A stretch of DNA of 64,000 bases from Anoplopoma fimbria (taxonomy: Eukaryota > Chordata > Actinopteri > Perciformes > Anoplopomatidae): NCBI RefSeq assembly GCF_027596085.1, contig NC_072472.1, forward strand, positions 16,307,971-16,371,970. The letters are read 5' to 3'. The translations under genes and the position numbers were made by a program. Under the pieces are notes generated by a model. That model was given only the letters and a program-made list of their open reading frames with translations. It ran no database searches and was not told the origin of the DNA. Of this stretch, positions 40,266 through 54,200 are shown piece after piece (position 1 is the first letter of the stretch; every line of letters begins with the position of its first letter).

Positions 40266-43200
40266 TTATGTCCACAGCCCCACAGGAGCCATGCCTTCTT
40301 TAGTGTTCAGTGGAGGCAGCAGGTTCTCCTCACACAGGAACTTCAGGGGATAGTGGACCAGCAGCCCTCGGACGGCCTTTAGCTCCTCTCTGGCCTGCTC
40401 AGGGTCCGTGTCGCAGAGGCGTTCTTCGCTGGCGTACTCCTTCAGCTGTCGCATGTTGTGGACACTGTTGTGGGGCAGGCATTTAAAGACCTGTTGTAGA
40501 CCAGCCAACGAGAACAAAAGAGGGGTTAAGAAAAATGAAACTACACAAAGTGATTGTTACTGGATAAAAAGATCATGATTTATGATACACCGTCACTTAT
40601 ATAATTGATACCTTGTCGTAAATGGTGGCATTCAGTTTAGCAGGTGCATTCCAGCCCAATAAGAAGAATTCATCGCTGATCGGATCATCAATGTTTATAC
40701 TGGGGTCTGAAGAAGCTCCAACAAGAACACTGGTGGGGAAAATAAATACATAACGGCCAAACGTTCAGCAAGCACAGAGGATTCAAACATCACAACCGTT
40801 CCTATGATTTCACCATATCATTTCAAGCTCTTAAGTGAGAATGAAATTACATAGGTTTGCCATAAGCTTCTCAGTAAAAACAAACTAAGCTAGTCTCAAT
40901 GTTTTCCATGATAGACAGATAGGTGATGGACTCCCTTAGAGTTAGTCACCATTCATGGTCATGCATTTCATGAGTTACATATCTCGTCCTGACCTGAAGC
41001 ACTCTTTACGCAGAGCGAGGGTGAGGGGTCCTGCCTGGTACTCCTGCCCTCCCATGACGGAAAGGACCCGATCTTCATCTTCCACAAACACTGCCACCTC
41101 ACTGTCTCTGTTGCCCAGCATGCTGCGGTCATTGATGTTGGCCGATCCTGGAACACATGTGGAAAGTACGAGTATTAACAATCTGTCATTTCAGAGGCGT
41201 CGCTCGTCAAACCATATTTAACGGATGAAGCAACTCTCAAAATGAAATAACTTTATATCGGAAATATTCTTCACAATGAGTCCAGGTTTCTCCTGTTTGG
41301 TAAGGTGTCATCAGTATATTTGTTGTTCAGAAATGGATTTGAACTTGAATGTAACAGGTTTATATTGTACATATGAAATTAAATCTGTGAGTGCAGAACT
41401 CAAAGCTGACTAATCACATAGTATGTGGAAGAAATTAATCTTAGCAAACAAACCGCTTTAAGAGTTTTGATTTATGTTCAACAGTTTCAGTTTCAAGTGC
41501 TTTAAAGTTACAGTGCTTAAGATTTAAGACCTGGCCATAATTAATTTGGTCCCAAACACATTGCATTTCTTGTGGTCCCTCAAAATATAGGCCAACCCAT
41601 GCTTAACGGCTTTAATGTGAATATGTAGTAGAAGTACCTTAATGCAAATTTAGGAGAGTGAACAGTAAACAATGAGGCTGAATAAGATACAATTACAAAA
41701 AGAAACGCAGGATTACATGCATACATTGTTTCCTGTGAATTCGGCGTGTGTGTGTGTATGTGAAGGCTTTGAACCCAGCACAGGAATGGAGGGCTCCGCC
41801 ACTAACAATGAAAACCACTATACAGTAATGAAATGAAAAGAGATTAATGACAGAATCTCAAAAGAGGATCCCTATTATTTGTGCAGCTTTTCGATATCCA
41901 TACTGTACACTTGATCTTGCTTTCCCTCGGCAACTGTTCCTTTGTTCACCTAACTTAAGGAGCTTATACTTGTAAATATTAAATGTCATTGTCTGTATTG
42001 TTCATTTTTATACATAAATGTCCATCTATTTGTCCGTTTGCACATTTTGTATTCTATCATTGTTAACTGTGTTAATAAACTACAGCTAAAACTCATAGAA
42101 TTAAAATACAATGTAGTTTAATACCTCAATGATGACTCAAGGTCAAAATAAAAAAACCTGTCTTTGAATGAGTTTGCATCAGTGGTGACGCACCAATGAT
42201 ATAGCAGCGGTCATCAGCAATCAGGGTCTTGCTGTGAACATAGATGAGCTCCGTGACAAGCGACTGGGAGAGCTGGGAATGTTTTCTCAGGCCGCAGAGT
42301 GTGATGTACTCCGCCCACAGCTCCTTAACTGCGGGGCAAACCAGAATCACATTAATCACAAGAGATAATGCAAAACAATAGAAATGTATTAAGAAACTCA
42401 CATAGACTCTTAAAATGGATGTGAAAAGAAGAAAGAGTCAAGGATGAAAATGACTGGTGGACAGATACCTAGTACCAGTAGCTTCAGTTTAAAGGAGCAA
42501 CACAAAGAAAAAGAAAGAAACATGTTAGAGAGGAAACAGGTGGTTTATTTGTGATGTCAGGTGGATTTTTGTGTGGAAATGAGAGCAGATAAGTGACAGA
42601 AAACTCACCTTCACTAAGTCTTGAGAGAATGGAGTGCTCCCCTCGGCACATGGTCCTAGGAGATTAATTCTTCATTAAAATGACTTAATAAACACATCAT
42701 AGGAGAATATAATTCAATAAATTATAAGAGATTATAACACAATCATCTTGCAGGGTTATTTCAAGTTGCACTTTTTGATTGATAGAAACCCAGCCTTGTG
42801 CTAAAACTTTGAACTATAACTACTAATTAAATAGCATAATAATTGTATTATCTTATCCACTTTTATTTAAAAAGTAACGGGAGAAACAGATACTTTTTAC
42901 TTTTGTGATACACAAAAGCCAAAAGAATGGAATAATATACCAATTCAATTTTAGCAAAATTCTCAACTTTGCATCTTGTTCATAAATTATAACAGGCGGA
43001 AAGGGCTCTCACCTGTAAGTGAAGTGCAGAATAGCTTGGATGGCATTTCCACCTCCTGAATTGATGTCTCCCTCAAATCCAGGAAGCAAAGGAACCACCA
43101 CAAACACCCTGTACTTCTTCTGCTCTCTGCAGGAGGACACAATGTCAACAAGTGCACAATTTAAACATTACTACCAGAGGACTTTACCTTTCACTCATAT

Positions 43201-43927
43201 TTTTAATCTATGTTGTGATTTGTTGGGCAAATGTGCTTTGTTTAACATGTTTAAATTCCACTATGAGCTTCATGAAAAACAGTTTAGCCTTGTGAATCTG
43301 TCTAGAGCAATCAAACCAAACCTGTGTGCACGCAGGATACGTTTCACAATTGCATCACCGATCCCATTATAGATGGTCTTCCCATCATCGGCACAGCTGA
43401 TGAAGAACTGGTTCTGAGGGCAGAGAAAAGGCAGATGGTGGCTCGGTATGAGGTGAGGGCTAACACAGGTAGGTAGCTGGCATGGACAGGGCCGAGCCGT
43501 GATTATTTTCAGACACATGAGAACTCATCATTAGACACACATTGGCTACAGAATCTCTCAGTGACATATAAAATGAAAGAGTCAAATCTAATGTAAGTAA
43601 ATAAGAATCACATGCTGAAACATCAGAAATAAAGGGAGGCCAATCTGTATATACAAATAGATGCATTTCTATACAAAACAGAACTCAATCTTAAGTGTTA
43701 ATGTATGCTATGATTTTAAAGCATCAGTCTGTTTAATGCTCAGATGTGGAACAGATCGTTAGAAAGCATTGATAGAGACATAAACATCGTATTTGTCTGT
43801 AACTGAAGCGTTCCTGCTTTACCTCGATGTAGATGTAGTGCTCGCTGTTCTCGATGGTGTGGATGTAGGCGTTGAGGATCGAGCTCTCACTGATTCCAGT
43901 AGACCAGCGGTCGGCAGAGCGCAACAC
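40266..43927 (-). CDS. pld2: pld2 exons 16-23: second catalytic lobe and C-terminus
   Basis: Exons 43823-43927, 43322-43413, 43013-43126, 42609-42655, 42194-42328, 40994-41147, 40612-40729, 40266-40490 (stop at 40266-40268). Signature stretches: [61 protein letters not shown] (HKD2), [19 protein letters not shown] and [16 protein letters not shown]. Exon 19 is only 47 nt, but its boundaries fit in phase on both sides. Confidence 0.94.
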
Positions 43928-46900
43928 CTGAAGAGGAGACAAGTCAGTCCATGAGACACTTCTTTCACATCATAACAACTTCCTGTCACCAAATCAACTG
44001 TAACATCCAAGTTTAGCTCAAGACCGGGACAGAAGAAGAACAAAGAACTTAAGCATTACTACAGTATTTCTTTCTATTAAAAGCTTCAGCTGTTTCATAG
44101 ACGCGTAACAAATCAGAAACCTGAAACTGCTGCTATCAGTTTTTGTAGTAATTTAAGCTAGCGGTGATTTACCAAGCTTTTGCCTTGCATCAACTTCTTC
44201 TTAACCTATATTATTGTGGGGACACTTTATAAGCTCTACAGCTTTAACACATAATGGGAGATCTGAGTACCTGAAACCTTAATACGGGACTAACTAAACC
44301 TGATAGTGCAGCTATTGCATAATAGGGAGCAAGGGTTACTATTACAGGCCACCGCCCACTATAGAAAAAAGTACACACAGCAAAAGATCTTATTACCCAA
44401 CACTCAGTCAGTCAGTATGGAGTGAGAAGGAAAGCCTCTGCCGTGTCTGTTGTGTTGCTGATGCTGGAGTTTCTCATGACCTGGACCACATTTCCCATGA
44501 AGCCCATTTCAAATGAAATGCTTCCACTTCTCTCCCCCTCCCTTTCTTTGGCAGTACATTTGTTTTCTCTGGCTTTACTGAACAGGATAAACATGTTGGA
44601 AGTGATTTTCTTCCACAGGCTTTACTCTTGTTCCACCATCTGCCATCCCAAAAGAACTCTGAATACTTAAGCTGCACTTCAAAAGGCAGACCAGTGTTTC
44701 TTTGTTGTACTGTAAAGACATCAATTTGATTTCCTGCTAGCTCCGACTCGGTGTCGCACAGAGTAAAATTCCTTTGGTCCAGTAATTACATTTCACTAGA
44801 TTCCCAACATAACATGTAGATGACCTGCAGCATGGTTTCTTTTATAAATTTAAAATATGAGAGTTTACGGTGAATTTCTGGGTGGGAAGTTGTCCTAATG
44901 AAGGGCATCTTTTAAGCTTGTTTGAGATTGAAATCCGTTTTTCATATGTACACTAAACCATACTTTAAATACTTGTTGTTGTTGTTTTCTGTGTTGTCAT
45001 CATAGTGTATAGGGACTGGGTCTTTGGTGTTAAAATACCTGCACTTTGGCCTTGCTGGATCCGGGCACCGTGAACGAGAGCGAGTCAGCAGTGCAGTGAG
45101 ACTTGGGAAGAAGGTAAGGATAGAACTGGTCCTTGTACTTGTTTTTGAAGATCTAGAGAAGACAAAACAAATGAATTAAAGCAAGATTTTTGACCTCCCT
45201 GCTGATCGTGTTTCCTACAGAAGCCTTGCTTAAAACAAATGTTAGATTCACTTTATTTTACTACTACTTACGAGTCATATTGTTGTAATGGCTAATAAAC
45301 CCAATAGTTTAGCGTTGCATAATAAAGTAGAACGATTTCTACAGGTCCACGGCAACAAAAGTCTCAAATTGCTTTAGCTCTATGTGACGGCTTTTAAGTA
45401 ATAATACAAAAATAAGTGCTTTGATAGTTGCAGTATAATATGCATTAAAGCAAACTGAAGCTTATACAGTGGGTACGGAAAGTATTCAGACCCCTTTAAA
45501 TTTTTCACTCTGTTTCATTGCAGCCATTTGCTAAAATCGAAAAAGTTCATTTTTTTTCGCATTAATGTACACTCAGCAACCCATCTTGACAGAAAAAAAC
45601 AGAAATGTAGAAATTTTTGCAAATTTATTAAAAAAGAAAAACTGAAATATCACATGGTCATAAGTATTCAGACCCTTTGCTCAGTATTGAGTAGAAGCAC
45701 CCTTTTGAGCTAGTACAGCCATGAGTCTTCTTGGGAATGACGCAACAAGTTTCTCACACCTGGATTTGGGGATCCTCTGCCATTCTTCCTTGCAGATCCT
45801 CTCCAGTTCTGTCAGGTTGGATGGTGAACGTTGGTGGACAGCCATTTTCAGGTCTCTCCAGAGATGCTCAATTGGGTTTAGGTCAGGGCTCTGGCTGGGC
45901 CAGTCAAGAATGGTCACAGACTTGTTCCGAAGCCACTCCTTTGTTATTTTAGCTGTGTGCTTCGGGTCATTGTCTTGTTGGAAGGTGAACCTTCGGCCCA
46001 GTCTGAGGTCCTGAGCACTCTGGAGGAGGTTTTCTTCCGGGATATCTCTGTACTTGGCCGCATTCATCTTTCCTTCAATTGCAACCAGTCATCCTGTCCC
46101 TGCAGCTGAAAAACACCCCCATAGCATGATGCTGCCACCACCATGTTTCACTGTTGGGATTGTATTGGGCAGGTGATGAGCAGTGCCTGGTTTTCTCCAC
46201 ACATACCGCTTAGAATTAACGCCAAAAAGTTCAATCTTGGTCTCATCAGACCAGAGAATCTTATTTCTCATAGTTTGGGAGTCCTCCATGTGTTTTTTGG
46301 CAAACTCTATGCGGGCTGCAGTGATAGTTGACTTTGTGGAACTTTCTCCCATCTCCCTACTGCATCTCTGGAGCTCAGCCACAGTGATCTTTGGGTTCTT
46401 CTTTACCTCTCTCACCAAGGCTCTTCTCCCACTATTGCTCAGTTTGGCTGGATGGCCAGGTCTAGGAAGAGTTCTGGTCATTCCATACTTCTTCCATTTA
46501 AGGATTATGGAGGCCACTGTGCTCTTAGGAACCTTGAGTGCTGCAGAAATTCTTTTGTAACCTTGGCCAGATCTGTGCCTTGCCACAATTCTGTCTCTGA
46601 GCTCCTTGGGCAGTTCCTTCGACCTCATGATTCTCATTTGTTCTGACATGCACTGTGAGCTGTAAGGTCTTATATAGACAGGTGTGTGCCTTTCCTAATC
46701 AAGTCCAATCAGTTTAATTAAACACAACTGGACTCCAATGAAGGAGTAGAACCATCTCAAGGAGGATCAGAAGAAATGGACAGCATGTGAGTTAAATATG
46801 AGTGTCACAGCAAAGGGTCTGAATACTTATGACCATGTGATATTTCAGTTTTTCTTTTTTAATAAATTTGCAAAAATTTCTACATTTCTGTTTTTTTCTG

Positions 46901-49900
46901 TCAAGATGGGTTGCTGAGTGTACATTAATGCGAAAAAAAATGAACTTTTTCGATTTTAGCAAATGGCTGCAATGAAACAAAGAGTGAAAAATTTAAAGGG
47001 GTCTGAATACTTTCCGTACCCACTGTATATGTGACTCATTTGTACGGCTGAAGATGTTTCAGTCCAGTAAAATGACAGTAATATGCCGGAATGTCGACAT
47101 AAAAACCCGGGTAGCTTTAAAATGACAGAATATTTGCTTTCAGTCGGACCTTGGTGAAGTTCCAGCGCTGGATGAAGTGGCGGGCTACATCTCTTGCAGC
47201 GCTGCCATGAACAGCTGAAGACAGATCACGCCACGGCATGCGGGGAACCTGAGTACGGTCGATGTTATCTGAAAAAATACAAAAAAGCAAAAATCTTTCC
47301 TATCAGTGTGTTTGCATGTGTGTGATGCTGAGGAAGATCTAGAGATTTAGACAGAATACCTTCAAATGGTCTGTCCAGTTGGACCCAGTCTTTCCTGATA
47401 AAGTTGCTGTAGTCTTTGCCAAGCCACAGTTTATTGTTTCCAGTCAGGTCGCCAGGGTCTAGGTCTGCTTGCTTATCTGGTTCCGATTGTTTTGGACCAT
47501 CAGACGCACCATTATCCTAGTTAGCAGAGACGTTTGTTAGTGTCTACAGGGATTAAGACACTTTGAAGCACACAGGTTCATGAACTAATGTTAACACATT
47601 CATGCTTCATCAGTTTCTTACTACTGTATCGCCCTCGGGCTCCTCGGTCACAGTGTTGGCCGTCTCTGTCACACCCAGGTCAGTCAGCCGGTACTGGCTG
47701 TCATCCCACCTCCCAAACGCCAGGTCGATCCCCCCCACGAAGGCTACCGTTTGGTCAATGGACACGGTCTTTTCGTGGTGAGCCCACATGAACACCACAG
47801 AGGACACATCAGGATGTCGCATTACCTGACGGATATATTTAAAATGATGTTAAGACATAAGATGAGGCCTCTGGTAATTTTGTGTATCAAATTAAATGGG
47901 GAAGTGACAGACCTTGATGTTTGGGTGCATGTTCATAAGAGTCCTCTTGCTGTGCTCACTATTGATGCCAAGGGCCATCTCCATCTCTTTGTACAGCAGA
48001 ACACACACTTTGACTCCTTGTTCCTGCAGGAAGGAGTTCAGAGGGGCAAGGCCATTTGAAAAATGTATCCGCACGGGTAATGTGAAATTTGAAAATGATT
48101 TAACTGTTATGGAGAAGAAGAACAAAGACAGAGAGAATTCTTACTGCTTTGCGTTTGAGTATCTCATCCAGGCGCCAGTAGTTATTAGTGGCTGGTCTCT
48201 TAAGGTACACTTCAGGGCTGAGCCTGAAAGAAAGACATTTACATTATTGGCATTAGAAATAAACTTCACATGTAGCTAAAACATTTAAATGTTCACAACA
48301 TGGTAAAATGAAGCCTCTTCATTAGCAAATCCAGATCTTGCTTAGACTTACCACCAATCTGTGATGAAGATTTCCTCCTTGGCTTGTTCCAGAGCATCAG
48401 CCAGGTCTGCAAGGTAGCCACTTCCATTCACATACCTTCAAACAATATCCATGAGCCATAAAGTTTAGCAAATGAGGATGAAATGTGAAAACAGATAGTT
48501 CTAAATCTCCGGTAGAATATGTATCTGACCATTTAGTGAGCGTGTTCTCCCGTGGCGGAGCAAACCCCTCGAAGCGTTGCACTTTGAGAAAGTCGCAACT
48601 TTCTGCCAGCCGGTTGATTTCATGACTCCACCAATGAGTCTGTCTGTAGCTGCTGCATCTGATGATAAGACTCCTGAATAAAAGCAAAATGAAATGCATC
48701 ACAAACACAACATAACCGCAGGTATAAATACATGCAGTATGCTGGAGCTCTCAGTATGTCGGCAAACAAATAGCTGACCTACCGAGTGAAGTTCTCAATG
48801 CAGACTCCATATCTGGTGTCTGTGTAAGCACGGCCCACTTTCACCTTGAACTCCGGGTCAAACAGCAACACAAAGTTGATCCTGCCGTTGTCTCGGTTCA
48901 TGTACATCAGGAAGGAGTCTTTCACCACCAGCCAGCGGCGGGACCAGCGGAAACAGAACTGATGATGGCCGATGCAGTTCAGGCCTTGGATCCGGTGACC
49001 CCCCGACCTCTTGAAGATGGGTCCCTCCCTGAGACAAGTTGACCCAATTAATCTCTATCACGCACTTGGTCATTAAACCCACTTTTCCTTGTGCCTCACA
49101 CACACTCAGTAAGTTTGCTTACAAGCCCTTGGGTCCGAGGTCATTGACGAAGGAGAGAGCGCCGACAGAGAGGAATTCCATCTGAAAAAAAGTAGATGTG
49201 AAATTGGCATCGAGCTGCATTACATCCACTCTGTATGTGTGTATGCGTGTCTTTGTTTTAAAGCTTTTACCATGCTGTGATCGTTCCTACAAAATGCATT
49301 CTCCAGCAGACCATTCAGGTACTCCTCAAGGTATTTCTGCAATAGAAAAGCAGGTAAATAAAAGTATGTTATACATTTTTGAAATGCAACTTGAAACACG
49401 CAACAGTTAGACAAAGTGTCAAAGACTTGTAGAAGTGAGTCAGTGGGATTTCCTGAAACTGTATGAATTTTATGAATCGCAATGGTTTTTGTTGCATGAT
49501 ATTTATAATACAGTAAAATTTGATTAAATAAATACAATTAATTTATATTGTATTAAAATTAAAAATCTATTTTTCAAAGAAGTGGCAGTCTTAAAAACTA
49601 TTATATATACTGTATATATGATATTTCCTATAAATAAAATATATTATATAGATCAGCCTGAATAAGGACTCTTCAAAGGCCAACAAAGCAGTAGTAATAT
49701 ATACAGTAGCTAATATAGAACACCAATCTCCTTCTTTGAATAAAATACATTTTAAAACCTTACCACAACAGCAATTATGTGTGTACTCAAAGGGGTTTTT
49801 ATGTTCTGTGTAAACTATTCATGTATCTGATTAGTTTGTTTGATACCATTTTGCTGGAGGTCCTCCTGGTCCGTTCAGTCCCGTGGAGGCTGGGCATTTC

Positions 49901-51257
49901 CTCTGACATGGCTCTCAGCTGCTGCCTGTCCTTTGCAAATCTTTGAGAGAAATTTGAATATTCAAAATACGCCTCAAGAAATCTGATGATAATACAACTT
50001 CATCACGAGCAGCACACCACACAGATTTCCATTGTAGGGTGAGAGGTGGATTTGCATGATTAAAACAAACATATTGGTGCACCGACCTTCCCAGAGGCAG
50101 CAAGTGAAGCATCATCTTGTGCTTGTAAAGGTCTCGATGCAGCTCCTGGAAGTGCTTGTACTTCCTCTTCACTGCCCAGTGGAAGTGGCCATGTGTTAGC
50201 TGCACCGTGTACAGGGTGCCTACATTTACCTTTGGGGACATTATTGAAATGATGTACATAAGCATAGTGGTATAGAATTGGGAAAATAAGGTTTGTTCTA
50301 CGACATGTTGTGCTTCTCTAAATAATAAACCATTGCACATAATCTTTTGCTTTTTGAGGAAAAGGCCCACGTAGAAATATAGCATGAAAGTTCAAGAAGA
50401 AAAAAATGTCAGTGTGGATGTGCAATAGTTTTGCAGTGAGCTCCTGATGGTTAAATTAAGGGCACTATCTTCAGAAGCCCCAGCAATAAAACAAGGCATC
50501 CAAGAAACACCCACTTCCTCAGTAACCTTCAACACTACACTCATCTGATCTACCTGGTATTATTGCATCTACACTCAACACAAAGCAGACCACAGTGTAA
50601 TTTCCCACCTAACTCTTTATCTGAACAACAGTAGGCTAATATAAAAGCTCAAAGTTCAATAACTCAGACAGAATATTTTATAACACATAATGTTTGTATG
50701 ATAAGGTACAGTCGAGTTTAACAGGCTATTAAATTCAAATCAGATTGACATGGTAATAAAGAGTGAGTAATGAAAGTTAAATGTGTGTGCTTTACCTTCA
50801 AGTTTATTTTTAGCTTTCTATAAATACTAGCATCTTGTTAACAACCTCAAAAGAAAAATTGTTAATTATTTTCCACATGTGATTAAAAAACAGCTGTACC
50901 TTTGATCGAGTAGTGTACTTCTCTGTGTTGTCCACTCTGCATGTAATGGGTATACCAGGCATTAAGTAAGGGACACCCTCGTCTTTTATTTCAGGAAGAT
51001 GATGCACCACAAGGAAAGGACGACCGTCTGCAATTTGAAAGTTTAGAACATTTTAATACAAATCTTCTGATGCAGCCATTAGAGATAACAGTTAAATGTA
51101 TGAATAAAAAGGGACAGTTTATCTTACCACTGCTGGACATGAGGCCATCTAACTCATCTGGAGACAAACCCTCAATGTCATGAGTAAAGCGCCTTTGGGA
51201 CAGTTTTTGGGCCGTCGAGCTTTGAACCGCCGGCTCAATCACATCTGGACTTGCCAT
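40266..51257 (-). CDS. pld2: Phospholipase D2, 23 coding exons
   Basis: Hydrolyses phosphatidylcholine to phosphatidic acid and choline at the plasma membrane, in receptor signalling, membrane traffic and actin control. The exons sum to 2868 nt, giving 955 aa; human PLD2 is 933 aa and PLD1 about 1070. Domains in order: PX (about residues 60-190), PH (about 195-320), catalytic lobe 1 with HKD motif His445-Lys447-Asp452 (HEKTVSID), and catalytic lobe 2 with His777-Lys779-Asp784 (HSKTLIAD). The C-terminus ends [11 protein letters not shown], like the family's conserved tail. The protein lacks the long loop after the first HKD motif that marks PLD1, and the neighbours mink1 and chrne fit PLD2. 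The start at 51257 follows an AG acceptor at 51281-51282, so the first coding exon carries 23 nt of 5' UTR. The gene is intact, with a Tc1 copy in intron 14. Confidence 0.95.
41148..42193 (-). other. pld2 intron 20, nothing notable
   Basis: A 1.0-kb AT-rich intron with a short TG run near 41747-41762. No extra exon or element is recognised. Confidence 0.6.
43928..45038 (-). other. pld2 intron 15, nothing notable
   Basis: A 1.1-kb intron without recognisable elements. Short open frames at 44412-44677 on both strands lack family features. Confidence 0.6.
45039..48435 (-). CDS. pld2: pld2 exons 9-15: first catalytic lobe
   Basis: Exons 48352-48435, 48145-48223, 47913-48023, 47622-47825, 47360-47516, 47150-47268, 45039-45152. 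Signature stretches: [59 protein letters not shown] (HKD1) and [12 protein letters not shown]. Exon 12 ends at one of two nearby donors: GTAAGA after 47622 is stronger, while a GTAGTA three bases earlier would drop one Val. The [16 protein letters not shown] segment at the start of exon 13 is a lineage-variable linker. Confidence 0.93.
45467..47025 (-). mobile_element. Tc1/mariner transposon in pld2 intron 14
   Basis: A 1559-bp element between TA target duplications (45465-45466 and 47026-47027). The ends are long, nearly perfect inverted repeats of about 210 bp (45467 to about 45680 and about 46812 to 47025) starting CAGTGGGTACGGAAAGTATT. The motif AGTATTCAGACCC occurs twice in each arm (near 45480 and 45663 on the left), so this is also an IR/DR element. 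It belongs to a different Tc1 lineage from the one at 10.8 kb, since ends and protein differ. It is oriented with the gene. Confidence 0.95.
45681..46649 (-). pseudogene. Tc1 transposase with one premature stop
   Basis: Reads from ATG at 46649 to the stop at 45681-45683 in a single frame, broken only by TGA at 46089-46091 after ...GCFSAAGTG. There is no frameshift: the downstream part (from Leu-Val-Ala) continues in the same frame. The stop looks like a CGA-to-TGA change, which CpG decay often causes. The DDE acids are otherwise present ([29 protein letters not shown]). At about 322 codons it is near full length. Confidence 0.92.
48530..51257 (-). CDS. pld2: pld2 exons 1-8: N-terminus, PX and PH domains
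   Basis: Exons 51128-51257, 50900-51027, 50087-50229, 49847-49940, 49271-49336, 49123-49181, 48783-49028, 48530-48673. The PX part is recognised by [24 protein letters not shown] and [16 protein letters not shown]. The PH part is recognised by [31 protein letters not shown] and [19 protein letters not shown]. These domains bind phosphoinositides and bring the enzyme to membranes. The first 45 residues have no clear match and are expected to be flexible. Confidence 0.93.
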
Positions 51258-51280
51258 CGTACTGATGTTGAAAGTGCCAG

Positions 51281-54200
51281 CTGCCCTGATACAAAAACAA
51301 AATAAAAAGGGAGTTTTATATTTACAGTTCAGAGTGTTTGCACCTTCCCAACGCTAAGCATACATCATGAGCACTACTGATAAAAAATGTGATGATATCG
51401 ATCCACAGCTGCTAGAGATACAAGACACAAGCTTAACGTTCACAGCATTTCATCACCTAAAAAAATTAACAATTACAATTACAACATTGTAATGCCACAA
51501 ACCGCATGTTTAAGGTTCTAGCTGCATTAATTACATTATTAAAAGGTCTTTATATCATAGTATATCTCATATTAATGGAAGGGATTCTGCGTATATGTTC
51601 TCTATACTGTACATAGCTTAATGTCTAATTATGGAAATTATTAAATTAATGGTGTTTATGCCAGTGTAGCTATAGTTAAAAGTGGGATGTTAACAACTTC
51701 CATCAAAGTTGAAATTATATTTACACTTTGTTAGAATGGCTATGTGTTAATATATATGGTGTGTTTAAAAATAAAAAATTGAAGTAATTTCAAAGTCTGC
51801 AAAGTCTGAAGCAATGTTTTTGTGAACCATGTGTCTGCAGTTGTCATTCGATTGAGGTAAAGTAGTGGAACTTTGGGTGGTATCAGTACTTTTACTGCTA
51901 CCATTCATAGTATCAGTAGTTTGTAGCAGAAGTACATGAACTAAAAATAACATCAATAGATGAAGCGGCCACAGCAGCAGAGTAGTCATCGACACTGCGT
52001 CACACGAGAAGACTAGAACACAGCTACCAGAGGGAGAAAAAAAATGTGCGTGTGAACCCTTTTGTTTAGTGTGTGGGTAGATGTCTTTGAATGTTTCCTG
52101 GGCAACCAGGCAAAGGGGGAGGGAGGGTGTGTGTGTGTGTGAGAGAGAGACAGTTTGGGCATACAAATGAGGATGAAACATATACTCATAATACTAACAC
52201 CAAAGGCTCCCAAAATTGACTGGAAAAAAAGCTAATTTCAATGTTCATCTCTAGTTTTGATTCTATGAGAAATAAAAACTGTTCCAACTATAGTTGTAGA
52301 GGACACATGCATTACTCTGTTGTCTTTTTGATTAACTGCAGCATTATCTCTGAACTTGATTTTTTCAGCTTCTACCAACATCTATTATTTTAACTTCAAT
52401 ATTAGTGGTCGAGTTTGGGATCAAGATATGTGTCACTTCACGGCACTATATAAAATAATAGAAAAGGTTTTCACTGAAGTACTTGCCACATTGTGTAACT
52501 TGGACTATACAGTATATCTTGTTTCCCATCTACACACTGAATGCAGGATAAACTATACAAAAAGCAGGTTAAGGCCGGTGTAATACTGAACAATGGCTGG
52601 GTACATCACCCGGACTCAAGACTGGCAATAGAAATAAGTCAGTGATAGTGATAGTGATAGCTGTGATAAAACATAAATTCTTCTTGCTGAAAATGTTTGT
52701 TCTTTACTTTAAAGGTTGCATACCATTTACTGACAAGGAGATGAAACAGCGTAATGATTTGTGCTTGATAAGAATCTCTTACGTAGGTTCTTTGTTATCT
52801 CAGCAGATGTTTTATGACTCATTAGGCTTATTAGGCTAGACTCAATTTACAACTACTGAACAACAATCTTATTAATTTCAATCATTTGCTGAAATTTCTT
52901 CTTTGTCATTTTTGCTGCAGAGATAATTCTGCACTATTATCATTCTTTTTTGTTGTTTCCACTAACAATATTAGATGTTGACATAATAATATTTAGCCAA
53001 ATATTAGGTCTGTTGAGTACTACGAAGACGGTAAGTATAGCTTTTTTTTCCCTCTGATAAATCTTTACTCCCCGGTGAAAAGCTAATGTGTTAGTCTAGT
53101 GGTGACTTTTCAAGCTTTTCTTGTTTTTTGAGATTACCACTGCCTACCTGTGAAACACATCACACCCACGTAGAGTCCTCCACAACATGAACCAAATTTG
53201 CCAGAGGGGAGTGCTTTAACTGAGAGCCAAGCAACCTTTTACACACCAACTGTTCATATGAGCATAAAACTTTGTGTGTATCAATGGTGTTTGTTCTAGA
53301 TAACAAATAAAAAGAATGTTGCCAGCAGCAGTGTCCGACAAGGCCATGAGAGATTTAAAGCACCTATGTGAAGGACTTGTCTTTGACAAACCAGCCCTAC
53401 TGGGTCTGGTTATCAAAGCATCTCTGATAATACAGCTGACTTGAAACTTAAACTAACTAAAGTTACTAAGTTACAAAACAGGTTTATTTGACAATATGAT
53501 TTTTTTCAACAGTTACCATGCCTGGACCTGCCACATATCTGGATATGATCTGAAAAAGGTATTACTCTGCTTGAAGAACAATATAATCCTAAATAATAAA
53601 ATGTTTATAACTTAAAGAAATTGCACCTCTGGCATAGTAAGTTTCCTTCTATCTGCATCTTCTTCGGGGCAACAAGGTAAATGCAGTTAAGTATTTGTTT
53701 AAGAAGGCGTATTATTGAATAAATGAGTTTGATCTTCATAAATGTTTATGGTCCCTATGGGGAAGTTGTGTTTTTTCTCATAATTAAACTGATCTTTTAG
53801 AAACCAGACAAGCACGTGGCCTTTAAAGTCATACTGAGACAACATGTATGTCACCAGACTCTGAAACACGCAACCAAATGACAGCATGTCATACATTCCT
53901 ACATGACTAAAACAACACTGCTGACACAGTCAACTCGCTCATTGTGCTGGTTGTGCAGACACAACCCAAAATAAAGATTGTTTCCGACTGATTCAACTTC
54001 ACTCTACAGTTTTAACCTGTTACAGAAAAACTTTCACAAGCTTTGTAACGTGGGTTCAATACACACTTTTGCCTCTTTTCTTTTAATTATGGATAAGTTT
54101 GCAGCCTGTGTGTGCTACTGTCTGATCAGCACACATACTGTTACATTTACACCAACATCTGTATGATCCACTTTCCTATTTTACAACACCGAGGCGACAG

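Noticed and set aside
46067..46100. Frameshift in the second Tc1 transposase
   Set aside because: The two open pieces are in the same frame (their starts differ by a multiple of three); the break is a single TGA stop.
40266..51257. Naming the phospholipase PLD1
   Set aside because: The PLD1 loop after the first HKD motif is absent and the total length is near PLD2; the gene neighbourhood also fits PLD2.
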